Below are positions 33,445 to 44,298 of a stretch of DNA of 64,000 nucleotides, one piece after another (the stretch's first letter is position 1; each line of letters starts with the position of its first letter). This DNA comes from Sporopachydermia quercuum (taxonomy: Eukaryota > Ascomycota > Sporopachydermiomycetes > Sporopachydermiales > Sporopachydermiaceae). The notes below the pieces were generated by a model. That model was given only the letters and a program-made list of their open reading frames with translations. It did not search any database and was not told where the DNA came from. The position numbers and the translations under genes are program-made. The stretch is from positions 186,001-250,000 of the forward strand of contig BCGN01000008.1 in the NCBI GenBank assembly GCA_001599295.1, read 5' to 3'.

Positions 33445-34435
33445 CAGTGATGGTTGTAGTTAGTTTTTATGATTATTTGTAATTTGTAATGTGATGTGAA
33501 GAAACTTTTCACTCATCAGTACCGTTGTATCCTAAAGGATGATAACTAGTGTCAATTCTTGTTGAACAACAGTAGGAGGGTGACCATAATCTCCTTCTAT
33601 AACTAAAAATGACAATTTGATGAAGTTTAGTGGATTAGATTATTTGGTGAGTCATTCGACCTGTCAATATGAAAGATTATACTATGAATGGGTAACGATA
33701 AAGAATTAGTAGTCTGACAATTATGACTGGCTCAAACTACTTTTCTCTCACAGTGAACATATGTCAATTTTGAATGTTATATTATTATAAATGATCTATT
33801 CGGTTATACTGAATCAATCAAAGTAGTTCTATAAGATAACTATAAAGTAATTAAAAGAAAAAGAGAAGGAAAGAAGACCATGTTACTTGAAGAGTTCATA
33901 CATGCATGTATGAAAATGCGTACACATGTACTCCATCAAATTGATGCATCCAATTGCATAATTTATACATCGACTGTAAACTTAAAATACCAAAACAATC
34001 GTAAATTCAATTCATCTTTAAGTGCTTCACAACAACAGCATCAACCATCAATCAATTAATTGTTTTTGAATTCACTACATAAGCTATAAATCAGTACATT
34101 GTATAGATGCTCGATCACACTTACTAGTGATATAAAGTGTTTCACACCAACGATACACTTGGTGGATTACATAGCTTGTTTCTTCCTATATGACGTTACA
34201 ATAGGCATACCAGATTGTAATAGAATCTATAGCAGTGGATCAGATCATATTTACCATAAGGTGTATGCTATACATAGAAGAATACTTACATAAATAGGAA
34301 TTCATATTATTATTCTTGAAAGAAAATCAAAGTGTCGACAACTCAATCAGCAAGCAGTTCAACGTCACTGGTTTTCTTATTTTTACTGAATAGCCAGAGA
34401 AACTACTACTACTACATACACACATACAGTCAAAA
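33445..34435. other. Intergenic region between PEX19 and VAC14
   Basis: About 1 kb between two plus-strand genes. It contains a 20-bp perfect palindrome at 33895-33914 and other ATGCAT and ACATGT elements within 60 bp of it. The short plus frame at 34099-34293 looks like chance. No RNA gene recognised. Confidence 0.5.
33895..33914. repeat. Perfect 20-bp palindrome TTCATACATGCATGTATGAA
   Basis: The 20 bases equal their own reverse complement. The site lies about 520 bp before VAC14 and 450 bp after PEX19. It could be a dimeric factor site or a small cruciform; function unknown. Confidence 0.8.
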
Positions 34436-37329
34436 ATGGGTAAGTCTAGTTAACTAATGCAATTGGTTGATACAATTAATTTTATCACTGGTGCTACTAT
34501 TATTAATTTTCGTTTATTTCATACTGACAATTCATTATAGATAAATCAATCCAAAGAGGACTTAATGACAGGTTCTATGATAAAAGAAAAGCTGCAGCAT
34601 TAGAACTTGAACGACAGATCAGACAGCTTATTCTACAACAAGATTCAGCTAGAATCCATAAGATTATTGAAGAATTATGTAGAGATTATGCATATGCAGT
34701 ACACCAACCCAATGCTCGTAATGGTGGGTTGATTGGTCTTGCTGCTGCTGCAATTGCCTTAGGACAAAATGAAGTAGCTCCTTACTTAGAAGACATCATT
34801 CACCCTGTTCTAGCTTGTTTTGGTGATCAAGACGCAAGAGTACGTTATTATGCTTGTGAAGCTATGTATAATATTGCGAAAGTATCAAAAGGAGAGATCT
34901 TAGTATATTTCAACGAAATATTTGATGTACTATGCAAGCTGGCAGCAGATTCTGATATTTCTGTTAAAAACGGTGCTGATCTACTCGACAGACTTATGAA
35001 AGATATTGTTGCTGAAAAGGCCTCCACGTATGTCTCTACTGTTCATAATATCAGAGATGAGCATGATACTTCTTTACTTCAAACAACTATGGTAGATCAT
35101 TCAGGTAAAGTAGTTATGGTCAATGCCCCTCATTCAAATACTGCTTTTTCTTTACCTAGATTTATTCCCTTGTTAACTGAAAGAATATATGCTATCAATC
35201 CTTTCACCAGAATGTTTCTAGTCTCATGGATCAATTTATTAGACTCGATACCTAATTTAGAGCTCATTTCGTATTTACCGGCCTTTCTCGGAGGTCTTAT
35301 ATCGTTTCTGAGTGATACCCATAAAGATGTCAGAGTTGTCACCCATTCTACTTTGGATGTCCTTCTCCATGAGATAAAACGAGTGGCTGAATTTCAAAGG
35401 GCTCTCAAGCAACATCGTGAGCGAAAGAAGCTTTCGGAAATGAAACAGGACAAAATAGGTAAACTGGGATCTGACAACAACTTGTCGTCGCAATTCCAAG
35501 ACAAATTATCAATTGAACCATTAGCGCATTCATCAGATGTTGAGGACGATGAAGGTGATGTTGAGAATCATCGAAGATCTATAAATGATCCCAGCATGTC
35601 ATATATGGATACTTATGACATGAATGATGAAGATGATTTTGATAAAAGCAACTTTGATGATGAAGGATTATATCTCCCTGGAGAAGATGTTCATATTGAT
35701 TATCCTAAGACAATTGAAATACTCATTTCTCACTTAGACTCGTCTGAAGAAGAAATCCAATTGGTGGTACTTTCATGGCTAGATGCTATATTGGAGATAT
35801 CACCATATGCTCTATTGCCACACGTACCAAAGCTTCTGTCTATACTATTGCAAAATATTTCATATGATGATGAAATTGTTCGTGAAAAGGCTCTATTGGT
35901 TAACAGCAATATAATGGCGTTTATTGAGAGCTTACCTGGTGAAGAATCAGATTCAGGTGATAGTTCTGGCGATAATAGTAGTGCTGGTGCTGGCTCTAGT
36001 GCTCATGCTGGAAATAGTACTGCTGATAACGACAATGGTAGTGCTAATACTCCTTCTGGTTCTGCCGGTGGACATAACAATACAGTGTCATCGTTGTCAG
36101 CTTCTGTTGATGTTAAGTCCAAACCTGACTCAACTCCTAGAATTGTTCCTATTGGCTTTGAACAAGAAATAGAAGAAAAACTGGACTATGGTGCCACTAT
36201 CAACACTTTGACTCTTCATTTTCTCAATGAACATGAAGTAACAAGATCTGCTGCTTTAGATTGGTTAATCATGCTTCATCATAAAGTACCCAAACAGTTT
36301 CTTGTATTACATGATAAGATATTTATCACATTGCTAAAAGCTCTAAGTGATCCTAGTGAAGATGTCGTAAATAGAGATCTCCAACTGTTATCCCAGATCT
36401 CTTATGAAAGCGATGATAATTATTTCAGTCTCTTCATGTCTAATCTGCTTAGCTTGTTCAAAGTAGATAGAAGATTACTTGAAAACAAAGGATATCTTAT
36501 CATCAAGCAGTTATGTATAAGCTTAGATCCTCAGCGTATTTATAGGATTTTAGCTGAATTGCTGGAGAAAGAAGAAGATGTTGAGTTTGCCAGTATCATG
36601 GTTCAGATATTAAACAACAATCTGACAACAGCACCTGAATTAAGTAAACTAAGGAAAATGTTAAGAAATCCAATGGACAAAGATGAGCTGCAAATGTTTT
36701 TCATCTTATTTCGTTGCTGGTGTCATTCAGCACCAGCAGCACTTTCCCTTTGTCTATTATCGCAAGCTTATGAACATGCATTTGCTGTACTACAAATATT
36801 CACAGAATTTGAAATTACGGTTAGTTTATTAGTGCAGATAGATATTCTGGTTCAGTTACTGGAATCTCCTGTATTCACAAGGTTAAGAATGCAGTTATTG
36901 GAGCCTCGCATGTATCCTTATTTGCACAAATGCTTGTATGGAATTCTAATGCTTCTACCGCAAAGTTCAGCTTTCAATACATTACAGAATAGGTTATCAA
37001 GCGTTGCACCTTTAGGTTTTTTCCCAGGTGAGCAAGGAATGGGATATAATGTCTCTAACGTTAATAGCAATGGTAGCAATAGTGGCAGCAATGGTAATGC
37101 CAATGGTAATGGATCCTCACCAGACTTGGAGTCAAGTTCTATTATAACGTCTCAATCACGAAATGAAGAATGGAAAGACTTGTTAACGAAGTTCAGGGAA
37201 GTTCAACAAAAACATGAGCAATTAAGAAGCGTCAAAGCTGAGAATATGAGAGCTCAAGCGCCAGAAACACGACCTAAAATAACAAGTAAAAGAGGAAGTT
37301 ATATAAATCATCCTAATAATAGTGTCTAA
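34436..37329 (+). CDS. VAC14: Vac14, scaffold of the Fab1 PI(3,5)P2 complex, two exons with a 4-nt first exon
   Basis: HEAT-repeat scaffold that holds Fab1 kinase and Fig4 phosphatase on the vacuole membrane to make PI(3,5)P2. Exon 1 is only ATGG (34436-34439); the intron runs 34440-34540 (GTAAGT donor, TACTGAC branch, ATTATAG acceptor). Exon 2 is 34541-37329. The join gives MDKSIQRGLNDRFYDKRKAA, matching the Vac14 N-terminus, followed by IIEELCRDYAYAVHQPNARN and LACFGDQDARVRYYACEAMYNIAK. The protein has 930 residues (S. cerevisiae 880). Low-complexity Ser/Gly/Asn linkers lie at about 470-510 and 835-855. Exon 2 has no usable in-frame ATG until 34729, inside a conserved repeat, so the tiny exon is needed for a full N-terminus. 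Confidence 0.93.
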
Positions 37330-37569
37330 TCACGGAAAAGACGTTTTGAATGGTATCAGTGGATATGGTAGTTGATAAAAGAAGAACAAATTGTTAGTGG
37401 AATATGGTTACCGGGTGAATATTTGCCAATCTATGTTTATAAAGTCATCAACACGCAACAAACAAAGTTGTTAATGCGCTGGTTGGATCTAGATTAAAGT
37501 TATTATGTATTTATTGTTATTATGATGATTTAAATAGTAAAAGTCGAAATCCATCTATTCATAGTTTAT

Positions 37570-38391
37570 TTAGTAATCAACTTCCCTTATACCATCTTTA
37601 TCAACAACCTTCACTAAAAGACCTTTGAACCCAATAGGTAGACGTTTTTCTAATTCATCTTCACATAGTCTCAAAACTTCTAATACTTCTTCTAAGCTCA
37701 TTCCTTGCTTGAAATGTCTATCTAGAAGTGATAAACAGTAATAACCAGCATATCCATGAGCGCCATAGGGAAGAGAAACTTTAGTGCCGATATAATCTAT
37801 ATAATACAATTCTGGACTTCCTTCTTTCGTATTGTATCCTCCAATGAGAAGATTCACCTGATATGGTTTCTGGTGGGACGTTAGTATTGTTACGAAGGAT
37901 TGACCTTAAGAGAGTGTAATGGCTACTCAAGCCTTTGGCAATTATTTGATGCCAAGTACTACTGTAAGTAGAAGATATAATACGTACTCTAGTTCGTAAA
38001 GAAGCATGTAGTTGGCTTCTGACAAAACTGGCAACAGCTGGTGTTGTCAAATCATAATTGTATCTTACTGAGTATAACTTGGTGTTGGCTCTGATATATT
38101 CACTGAAATTGACTGTTCGAACGAAAGTTAGTACTTATAGAAATGGTTACTCTACTATTGATAGGTGATCATCACGACTTCTCGTAGTGCAAATGAAATA
38201 TAGTTGATTGCGAGTCAGTAAATCAACATACCTGTGTCACCAGCTTCACCAGTATAAGCTAATAGGTTATGCTTATTGAGATCGAGTGTTTTATCATCAG
38301 TAGCTTTTAGCACACTTATACCCCTAACAAATGCTTTAGAAGTAGCTATCAACACCCCATCAGCGTATGTTATTCCTAGAATAACATCCAT
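37570..38391 (-). CDS. PRE1: 20S proteasome subunit beta 4 (Pre1), three exons
   Basis: Non-catalytic beta-4 subunit of the 20S proteasome core. Exons are 38391-38232, 38112-37988 and 37869-37570, giving 194 residues (S. cerevisiae 198). Introns have donors GTATGT and GTACGT and TACTAAC branches. The joined protein starts MDVILGITYADGVLIATSKA, reads LAYTGEAGDTVNFSEYIRAN across the first join and TRKPYQVNLLIGGYN across the second, and ends with VKVVDKDGIREVDY. All are standard Pre1 blocks. There is no N-terminal catalytic threonine, as expected for beta 4. The divergent partner is PRI1. A GTGGCGAA element (minus strand, about 38765-38772) resembles the Rpn4 proteasome element, but only loosely. 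Confidence 0.95.
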
Positions 38392-39140
38392 TTCTATCGA
38401 TACTCTGATATTATTTTTAATTGGATCAACTTTAAAGCTGCTTGAAAGCGTGCTGGTTCAACGTTTTTCTTCTAATATTCAATTTAATACCCTCAATTAC
38501 TTCACTCCGTTGATAGCTTCCTTAATTGGTTTCTGATTCTCAGCCTGTTTCTACCAACTAAACAGTTCTTCCAATTCAATGCAAAACTTTCTATTGAATC
38601 TTTAATTGCGACAGTGACAAATCTTCATGTGCAACTAATTGTTCTCATGTGGATTCACAGGATGAATAAATTATATTGAAGACGATGTGTGATAGAACTT
38701 CTCAATACAACAGCGAAATGACTCTGTAAATGAGCATTTACTTAGTTAGACATATACAAATTGTTCGCCACAAACAAACCAGATTCTAGCACAAACCGGT
38801 GAGATCTTGTGTACCTTCCCCCGTAATATTGGGAGGTATTTCTAGAGATAGCATGACAATGGTAACTTGGTGTCTCCTTATATTCCCATCATTCACGTGA
38901 TGTTTGGAACTAAATTTCAATTTCGCGTCTTATCTGGCTCTGACACGAAATTCCGATCTCTTTGTCTGATAACTGCAACTATAGATAGAGAGAGAAGAAA
39001 AAATAGCTTGTTGAAGATAATATATATGTACTGGGTATTTGAAATTGAGAATCAAATTGAGTACTTTATTGTCTTGGCTTCAGCTAGTTGGATATAGCTC
39101 TTGTTCTAAGTACTTGCTGTCAGTTATATCATCAACCATA
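38392..39140. other. PRE1/PRI1 divergent intergenic region
   Basis: About 0.75 kb with both promoters. It holds TCACGTGA at 38893-38900, a CACGAAA (SCB-type) at 38944-38950 on the PRI1 side, and a loose proteasome-element match near 38765. The SCB-like site would fit S-phase expression of primase but is a single weak match. No gene seen. Confidence 0.45.
38893..38900. promoter_or_regulatory. TCACGTGA E-box between PRE1 and PRI1
   Basis: Perfect TCACGTGA about 240 bp before the PRI1 start. Cbf1-type site by sequence; use inferred. Confidence 0.35.
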
Positions 39141-40664
39141 ATGCCAGATCTAGAAGCAGGAACACGAGGTCGTGAACTCACAGTGCCTGTGGCATCTTCG
39201 AACCCTTCATCACCAGTAACGAGAAATTTGACTTCAGAAGACCTTGAGGAGCTCAGAGAGGATTTGGAATCTTCACCAGTGAAAACATCTTTAAGTGGGA
39301 ACGGAATTGAATCAGGCAATGAAGAGGAGGATGATCTCAACGGTGGTGGTGATATTACCATAGAAGCAAAGTCTCCAACAGAAGTAACATCAAACACAAC
39401 TGCTGACGAACCATCACCAGCTCCAACACCGAAGAAAAAAGAAATAAAAAGAGATCACATGCAGTTATACTATGAGAGGTTGTTTCCCTTCAGATATCTT
39501 TTTCAGTGGTTAAACCACTCTCCTGTTGTTTCTACAGATTTCACCAACCGTGAGTTTGCTTTTGAGTTGAAAGGTGGTGTTTATATGAGATACAATTCAT
39601 TTAAAACCATTGAAGAATTCAGGAAAGAGTTATTAAGACTAGTTCCTACAAGATTTGAAGTTGGTGCTGTGTATACAGCAAATCCTAGAGATAGAAAGAT
39701 CCTTGCTAAATCAGCATTAAAACCTTTAGACAAAGAGTTGGTTTTTGATATTGATTTGACTGATTATGACGGTATTCGAACGTGTTGTTCAAAGACGGAT
39801 ATTTGTCATAGATGTTGGAAGTTTATCAACGTGGCAATGGAAGTAATGAACACTGCATTGAAGGAAGATTTTGGCTTTGAGGAACTCTTGTGGGTTTACT
39901 CTGGAAGAAGAGGTGCACATTGTTGGGTATCTGATCAAAGGGCAAGAGCTTTATCCGATAGTGAGAGGAAAGCAGTAGTAGAATACTTGGATATATTCAA
40001 AAGCACTAAAAATGGTAAACTGATACTCAAAAGACCATTGCACCCACATTTATCAAGAAGTCTTGATACACTAAAGAACTATTTCCAAGAAATTGTATTG
40101 GAAGATCAAGATCCGTGGAGAGATGATCCAGAATTTCTATTAACATCCATACCAGACAAAATACTATCCCTGTCATTGAAAAAAGAATGGGATGATCATC
40201 CTGAAAGGAGCAGTTTACAGAAATGGGAAGATATTGATCGCATAGCAAGCAGAGGAGTATCAAAGAAACTTGATACTAAAGCATTAGCTGAAGCAAAGAA
40301 AGATATTATACTTCAATATCTGTATCCAAAGCTTGATGTAAATGTATCTGTTTTAATGGGGCACTTGCTCAAATCTCCTTTTTGTATNCATCCTGGAACT
40401 GGGAATGTCTGTGTGCCCATTGTCGATGCAAGCTTTGATCCTTTTGAGGTACCAAAAATCGATCAATTATTAGTAGAATTAGCGAATTATGAATCTCGTG
40501 AAGTTGATAAAGCGGATAGCAACTCAGATAGACAGAAGGATAAATATGATTATAATAAAACAGCGTTGAAACCTTACGTTGAGCAATTTGGTCGCTATGT
40601 TCAATCGGTGGTGTCTAATGAAAGAAAGCTTAAGAGAGAACGTGAAGATGATCTAACATTTTGA
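39141..40664 (+). CDS. PRI1: DNA primase small (catalytic) subunit
   Basis: Catalytic subunit of the DNA polymerase alpha-primase complex that makes RNA primers. From the ATG at 39141 it has 507 residues; the frame is open to 39039, but those 34 codons are not family-like. The first 105 or so residues are acidic and low in complexity, longer than in S. cerevisiae (409 total). Then come YYERLFPFRYLFQWL, ELVFDIDLTDYDGIRTCC with the catalytic aspartates, the zinc-site cysteines and histidine (TCCSKTDICHRCW), WVYSGRRGAHCWVSD and SPFCxHPGTGNVCVPI. The base at 40388 is N; the codon ATN gives Ile or Met, so the frame is safe. It converges with EGH1, as in S. cerevisiae. Confidence 0.94.
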   Translation: MPDLEAGTRGRELTVPVASSNPSSPVTRNLTSEDLEELREDLESSPVKTSLSGNGIESGNEEEDDLNGGGDITIEAKSPTEVTSNTTADEPSPAPTPKKKEIKRDHMQLYYERLFPFRYLFQWLNHSPVVSTDFTNREFAFELKGGVYMRYNSFKTIEEFRKELLRLVPTRFEVGAVYTANPRDRKILAKSALKPLDKELVFDIDLTDYDGIRTCCSKTDICHRCWKFINVAMEVMNTALKEDFGFEELLWVYSGRRGAHCWVSDQRARALSDSERKAVVEYLDIFKSTKNGKLILKRPLHPHLSRSLDTLKNYFQEIVLEDQDPWRDDPEFLLTSIPDKILSLSLKKEWDDHPERSSLQKWEDIDRIASRGVSKKLDTKALAEAKKDIILQYLYPKLDVNVSVLMGHLLKSPFCXHPGTGNVCVPIVDASFDPFEVPKIDQLLVELANYESREVDKADSNSDRQKDKYDYNKTALKPYVEQFGRYVQSVVSNERKLKREREDDLTF

Positions 40665-40912
40665 AAAGCTTAGAGATTATTATAACTAATATGTACGATA
40701 AACAAGGAACATCTTAATACAGTTTAATACAATAAAGAAGTTTAATCCACCTGGAACTTTATATATAATGAGAACCAGAAGGAAACTGAACTATTAAACG
40801 ATCCATCGAATCTATTACATACTTCAGTCTTATTTTCTTTGCGATTCTTGCGCCTGCTGACCAAAAAATTATATGCTAATTGTTTCCCTATAACAAATCA
40901 ACCTTTACATTT

Positions 40913-43189
40913 CTACATAATTGTACAGGATGACCCTGGTGCACAGGAACCAACAAAACTCCCATACATACTCTTAGAAGCATCCAAAGCGTCACCAGCA
41001 CCACTGTTACTACCTTGAGGACATATAATTCTAATCTCTTGCTTGCCAGCTCCATGCCACCAAAAAAAAATCTGTTTATTGGGACTGACACTCCATTTTC
41101 CTGAACTTACCCTAACACTTAGGTCCTCATAATCATAATGATACCTAGGAAGAAATATTTCAGTTGGTATATAAGATGATTCATCTTCTTCATCACCACG
41201 AATAACTAAGTGTAATTCGGTTGTTTTGATATCAAAAGTGAAAGATACTGGTACTCCTCTTGTTTTACATGGATATGGTCTAATAATGGCAGGAGCAGCT
41301 CTAGTGCCATCAGCTCCAAAATCGCCAGAGATTTCAACATCCTCAGAGTCCACATCAAGTAAACTAACCGACTCGTCAGATATAGCTCGTGTGTGTTGAG
41401 TATGTGATGATTTGGAACGAATGGTTATAAGCTCGTTAGATCTTTTGGGGAACGAAAATCCAAATTGACGCGAATCAGAGGTATCTTGTGAACACCAAAA
41501 ACTAAAATCTTCACAGTTCCAGCCATCGCCATGTTTGTGGGTATTATTATGAACATAGCTCCAGTAAGTATGGTTCATGCAGGATCCATCAAGCCCATAA
41601 CTCAATGCATCTAGAGCTCTGATCTGTGAACTATAATCACCAGTACTGTAAGCCTTCTTATTGTCAAGGTCAAAGGGCATACCTGTTTCTGAAACTAAAA
41701 TCGGTATATTTCCCATGTGTTCTCTACATTCTTTCTTCATTTCTTCAAACTGCCGTGCAAAAGATTGTTTAATAGCTTTTTCGCCAAATACCATACCAAG
41801 CACAGGAGTTAAGTATTTTCCCCTAAGTATCCCAAGAGTGTCAATATTAAACCACGTGTTCCATTTCTTCATCATGAGGGTCATTCCATCATAATAATGC
41901 ACGCAAATGGCACATCTTTCATCTATCGCATCAGTTCCTTTAAAATCAGGAGGAATTTCCAAGACTGGCGATTGACAGAAAAGCATCACGTCTTTGCCCA
42001 GGTTATTTCTTGACAATCGTAGGAACTTCTCCCAGAAAGATCTAAAAAAATTATTGCTGAAGTACTTCATATCACATTTGTGACCATCAACACTTTTGAA
42101 ATAATCCTTTTGAAGTATTTCTTGAGTATACGTATTCCAGACACCATTTTGAGCCCATAGACACCGACCCTGTTCCCATCGAGGCGATCTTTTCCAACCA
42201 TAATGAGCTTCGTCATCGAAATCTTCTTTTTCAAGCCAAACAGACACCCCTTTAGGGTCTATCAGCCTCTTGCCAGTTTTCTTCGGACCTAAACTTGTAA
42301 ACTCATATACAGCAACTTCACAAGCTATGCCACTTGCTAGAAGCATAGATTGGAAGGCTGTAGGAGTTGTGCCATTTTTAAGCTTATCAGAAGATTCTGC
42401 AGAGATATCTTCACGACCAATGAGGCCAATATTCGGTTCGTTTAGGGATTCCAAGCCCAGAATAGCACCAGATATGAAAAGATCTGTCTCGGTAACAATT
42501 CTCTTATAAAGGTAGTTAAAAGCATTAAGGAAATGATCTTGTAGAAAATGCTGAATGTTCACACCATCAATAATAGCATTAGGAGCAAAAGTATCACCAG
42601 CAAAAAATAGTGTGTACATATACTGAGAGCAGAATCTATTATAATTTGTAGCCCACATCATACTAGGATAATCTTTCTCATCTGTAACAAAATTCTGAAT
42701 AATGGCTGCTTCTGTTTCAATCATGTTTCTTGGATTTAAACCAGCAGCGTATAGTGTCCATAATGGGGCTCCAGATCCACCAGAAAGGCGCGACCAAATA
42801 TCTTGATGAGGATCAATCAATATATAAAGGCCATGATCCCTAACTAATTTCATCATTTGTATAGTGTATTCAATGAATTCTTCATCATAGATACCTGGAC
42901 CCATATGTTCCAACGCTTCCCAAGGAATAATATATCTTACAGTATTGAAACCCCATTGTCTGATTCTTGTCAGATGTTGATGTGCAGATTCTAAAGGAAA
43001 CGGCCTACCAACAAAAGAAACAGAATCAGCGTTAAAGAATTCATCTTTGGTCACTGTTGCATATGTCGGAATATCTGGTCTCGTAGGTAGCTTGGATGAC
43101 CCATCAATATTTACTCCTTTGATGAAAACTGTTCTATTGCAATGATCTCTAAAGTTACCTTCAGAGTCCACTTTCAGTGGTTCAGACAT
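40913..43189 (-). CDS. EGH1: steryl-beta-glucosidase Egh1 (GH5)
   Basis: GH5 glycosidase of the fungal ergosteryl-beta-glucosidase type (S. cerevisiae Egh1/YIR007W; Cryptococcus EGCrP2), which splits sterol glucosides. The 758-residue protein starts with a GH5 fold: FIKGVNIDGSSKLP, WGFNTVRYIIPWEALEH, LIDPHQDIWSR. The acid/base glutamate is in LESLNEPNIG and the nucleophile in ILVSETGMPFD. A C-terminal beta-rich domain follows. The last residues are CAPGSSCTIM, so the protein ends in a CaaX-type box (CTIM) with another Cys five residues upstream. There is no signal peptide, so it should be cytosolic. Length matches the S. cerevisiae protein (about 764). Confidence 0.92.
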   Translation of the reverse strand: MSEPLKVDSEGNFRDHCNRTVFIKGVNIDGSSKLPTRPDIPTYATVTKDEFFNADSVSFVGRPFPLESAHQHLTRIRQWGFNTVRYIIPWEALEHMGPGIYDEEFIEYTIQMMKLVRDHGLYILIDPHQDIWSRLSGGSGAPLWTLYAAGLNPRNMIETEAAIIQNFVTDEKDYPSMMWATNYNRFCSQYMYTLFFAGDTFAPNAIIDGVNIQHFLQDHFLNAFNYLYKRIVTETDLFISGAILGLESLNEPNIGLIGREDISAESSDKLKNGTTPTAFQSMLLASGIACEVAVYEFTSLGPKKTGKRLIDPKGVSVWLEKEDFDDEAHYGWKRSPRWEQGRCLWAQNGVWNTYTQEILQKDYFKSVDGHKCDMKYFSNNFFRSFWEKFLRLSRNNLGKDVMLFCQSPVLEIPPDFKGTDAIDERCAICVHYYDGMTLMMKKWNTWFNIDTLGILRGKYLTPVLGMVFGEKAIKQSFARQFEEMKKECREHMGNIPILVSETGMPFDLDNKKAYSTGDYSSQIRALDALSYGLDGSCMNHTYWSYVHNNTHKHGDGWNCEDFSFWCSQDTSDSRQFGFSFPKRSNELITIRSKSSHTQHTRAISDESVSLLDVDSEDVEISGDFGADGTRAAPAIIRPYPCKTRGVPVSFTFDIKTTELHLVIRGDEEDESSYIPTEIFLPRYHYDYEDLSVRVSSGKWSVSPNKQIFFWWHGAGKQEIRIICPQGSNSGAGDALDASKSMYGSFVGSCAPGSSCTIM

Positions 43190-44298
43190 TTTTAATGATG
43201 GGTTTTTGTGGTTAATGGATGATCTTATGATGGTGTGTCTGTGGTTCAGAAAAGCGAGGGTCGAGAACTACACCGCCAAACTGGCGAGAATACTGAAAGA
43301 TGCTGATGAAACGAGAGCTTGTGAAAATACCAAATAAATCGATGTTTTGCATTTATTGCTTTCTCTTTGAGGCTAGTTTTTCTAGCCTGATCCCCAAATG
43401 TAATAGATCACAGATAGGAGACGTTGTGACGAGATAAGGTGCAGATGATCTATCTCTTTGGAGTCAACAAATTCACCTTGGATACTAGAATTCTCGCACA
43501 ATCTAATTTTTCTAATATCCTGTTCAAATATCTCGAATATTGTTTACATATATATTTTCTTGTTTTCGTATCAGGTGTCGATGATACATACATACAATAC
43601 TCTTTTTCTCGCGTCATTCATTCATGGGGCTATCGCTGATTTAAACCTTTTCTTGTTTAATTGGTCGTTATCCGACCATAGTTCTAATTCCGAGTTTGAC
43701 TATCAAATCAAGGCCTGATTGCTGGAAACTAGCAAATAAGAAACTACAATCCTACTCTACCTTCAAGTTTGATTCAATCTACAAATACCAAGATGTATAG
43801 GAATCTCTTTTACTCATACCGTATCTTCCGTCATATAGTTCATTTAGTGATCGGCCCTTGTATCTTCGATTCTTATCATTGTATGTTTATATGATGTATG
43901 TTTATGACTTTATGATCACGTTATCTAATAATTGTCTGAACTTAGACTGAGAAAATGAGATTGAGTCGGATGTATCTATACTTCTTATTGGACACTGTTG
44001 AAGGGAGATATGAAATATGAGCCAAACAGTATACTCGATTAGTAATATAATATTACTAATACAATATTACCAACAGATAATAAAAGTATGTGGAGCATGT
44101 GAAAATCTGGAAAGGCAAAGAAAGAAGCAAAATATTTTAAATACATTATAAGCTAAAGTACGTAGATGTTTGTCATGATTGGGGCTGCAAATGATGTATT
44201 TATACAGCTGAAATAACAAAGTTTACTGGAATATTGGATATTGTCTGGCTTGGTTAGATTTATTAGTAAAATTCTCTGTATTCTTGTTGTAAGTAAAT
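43190..44298. other. EGH1/SQT1 divergent intergenic region
   Basis: About 1.1 kb with both promoters. Overlapping short plus frames at 43439-43718 look like chance. An AT palindrome sits at 44038-44060, about 240 bp before SQT1. No RNA gene recognised. Confidence 0.5.
44038..44060. repeat. 23-bp AT-rich palindrome upstream of SQT1
   Basis: ATTAGTAATAT at 44038-44048 is the exact reverse complement of ATATTACTAAT at 44050-44060, with one central A. A partial copy (TACAATATTAC) follows directly. It may be a hairpin or binding site. Confidence 0.75.

Noticed and set aside
38765-38772. Rpn4 proteasome element (GGTGGCAAA type) before PRE1
   Set aside because: Only GTGGCGAA is present, with mismatches to the consensus, so I did not list it as a site of its own.
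43439-43718. Two overlapping plus frames between EGH1 and SQT1
   Set aside because: Hydrophobic, overlapping in different frames, and one begins at TTG; chance in AT-rich DNA.
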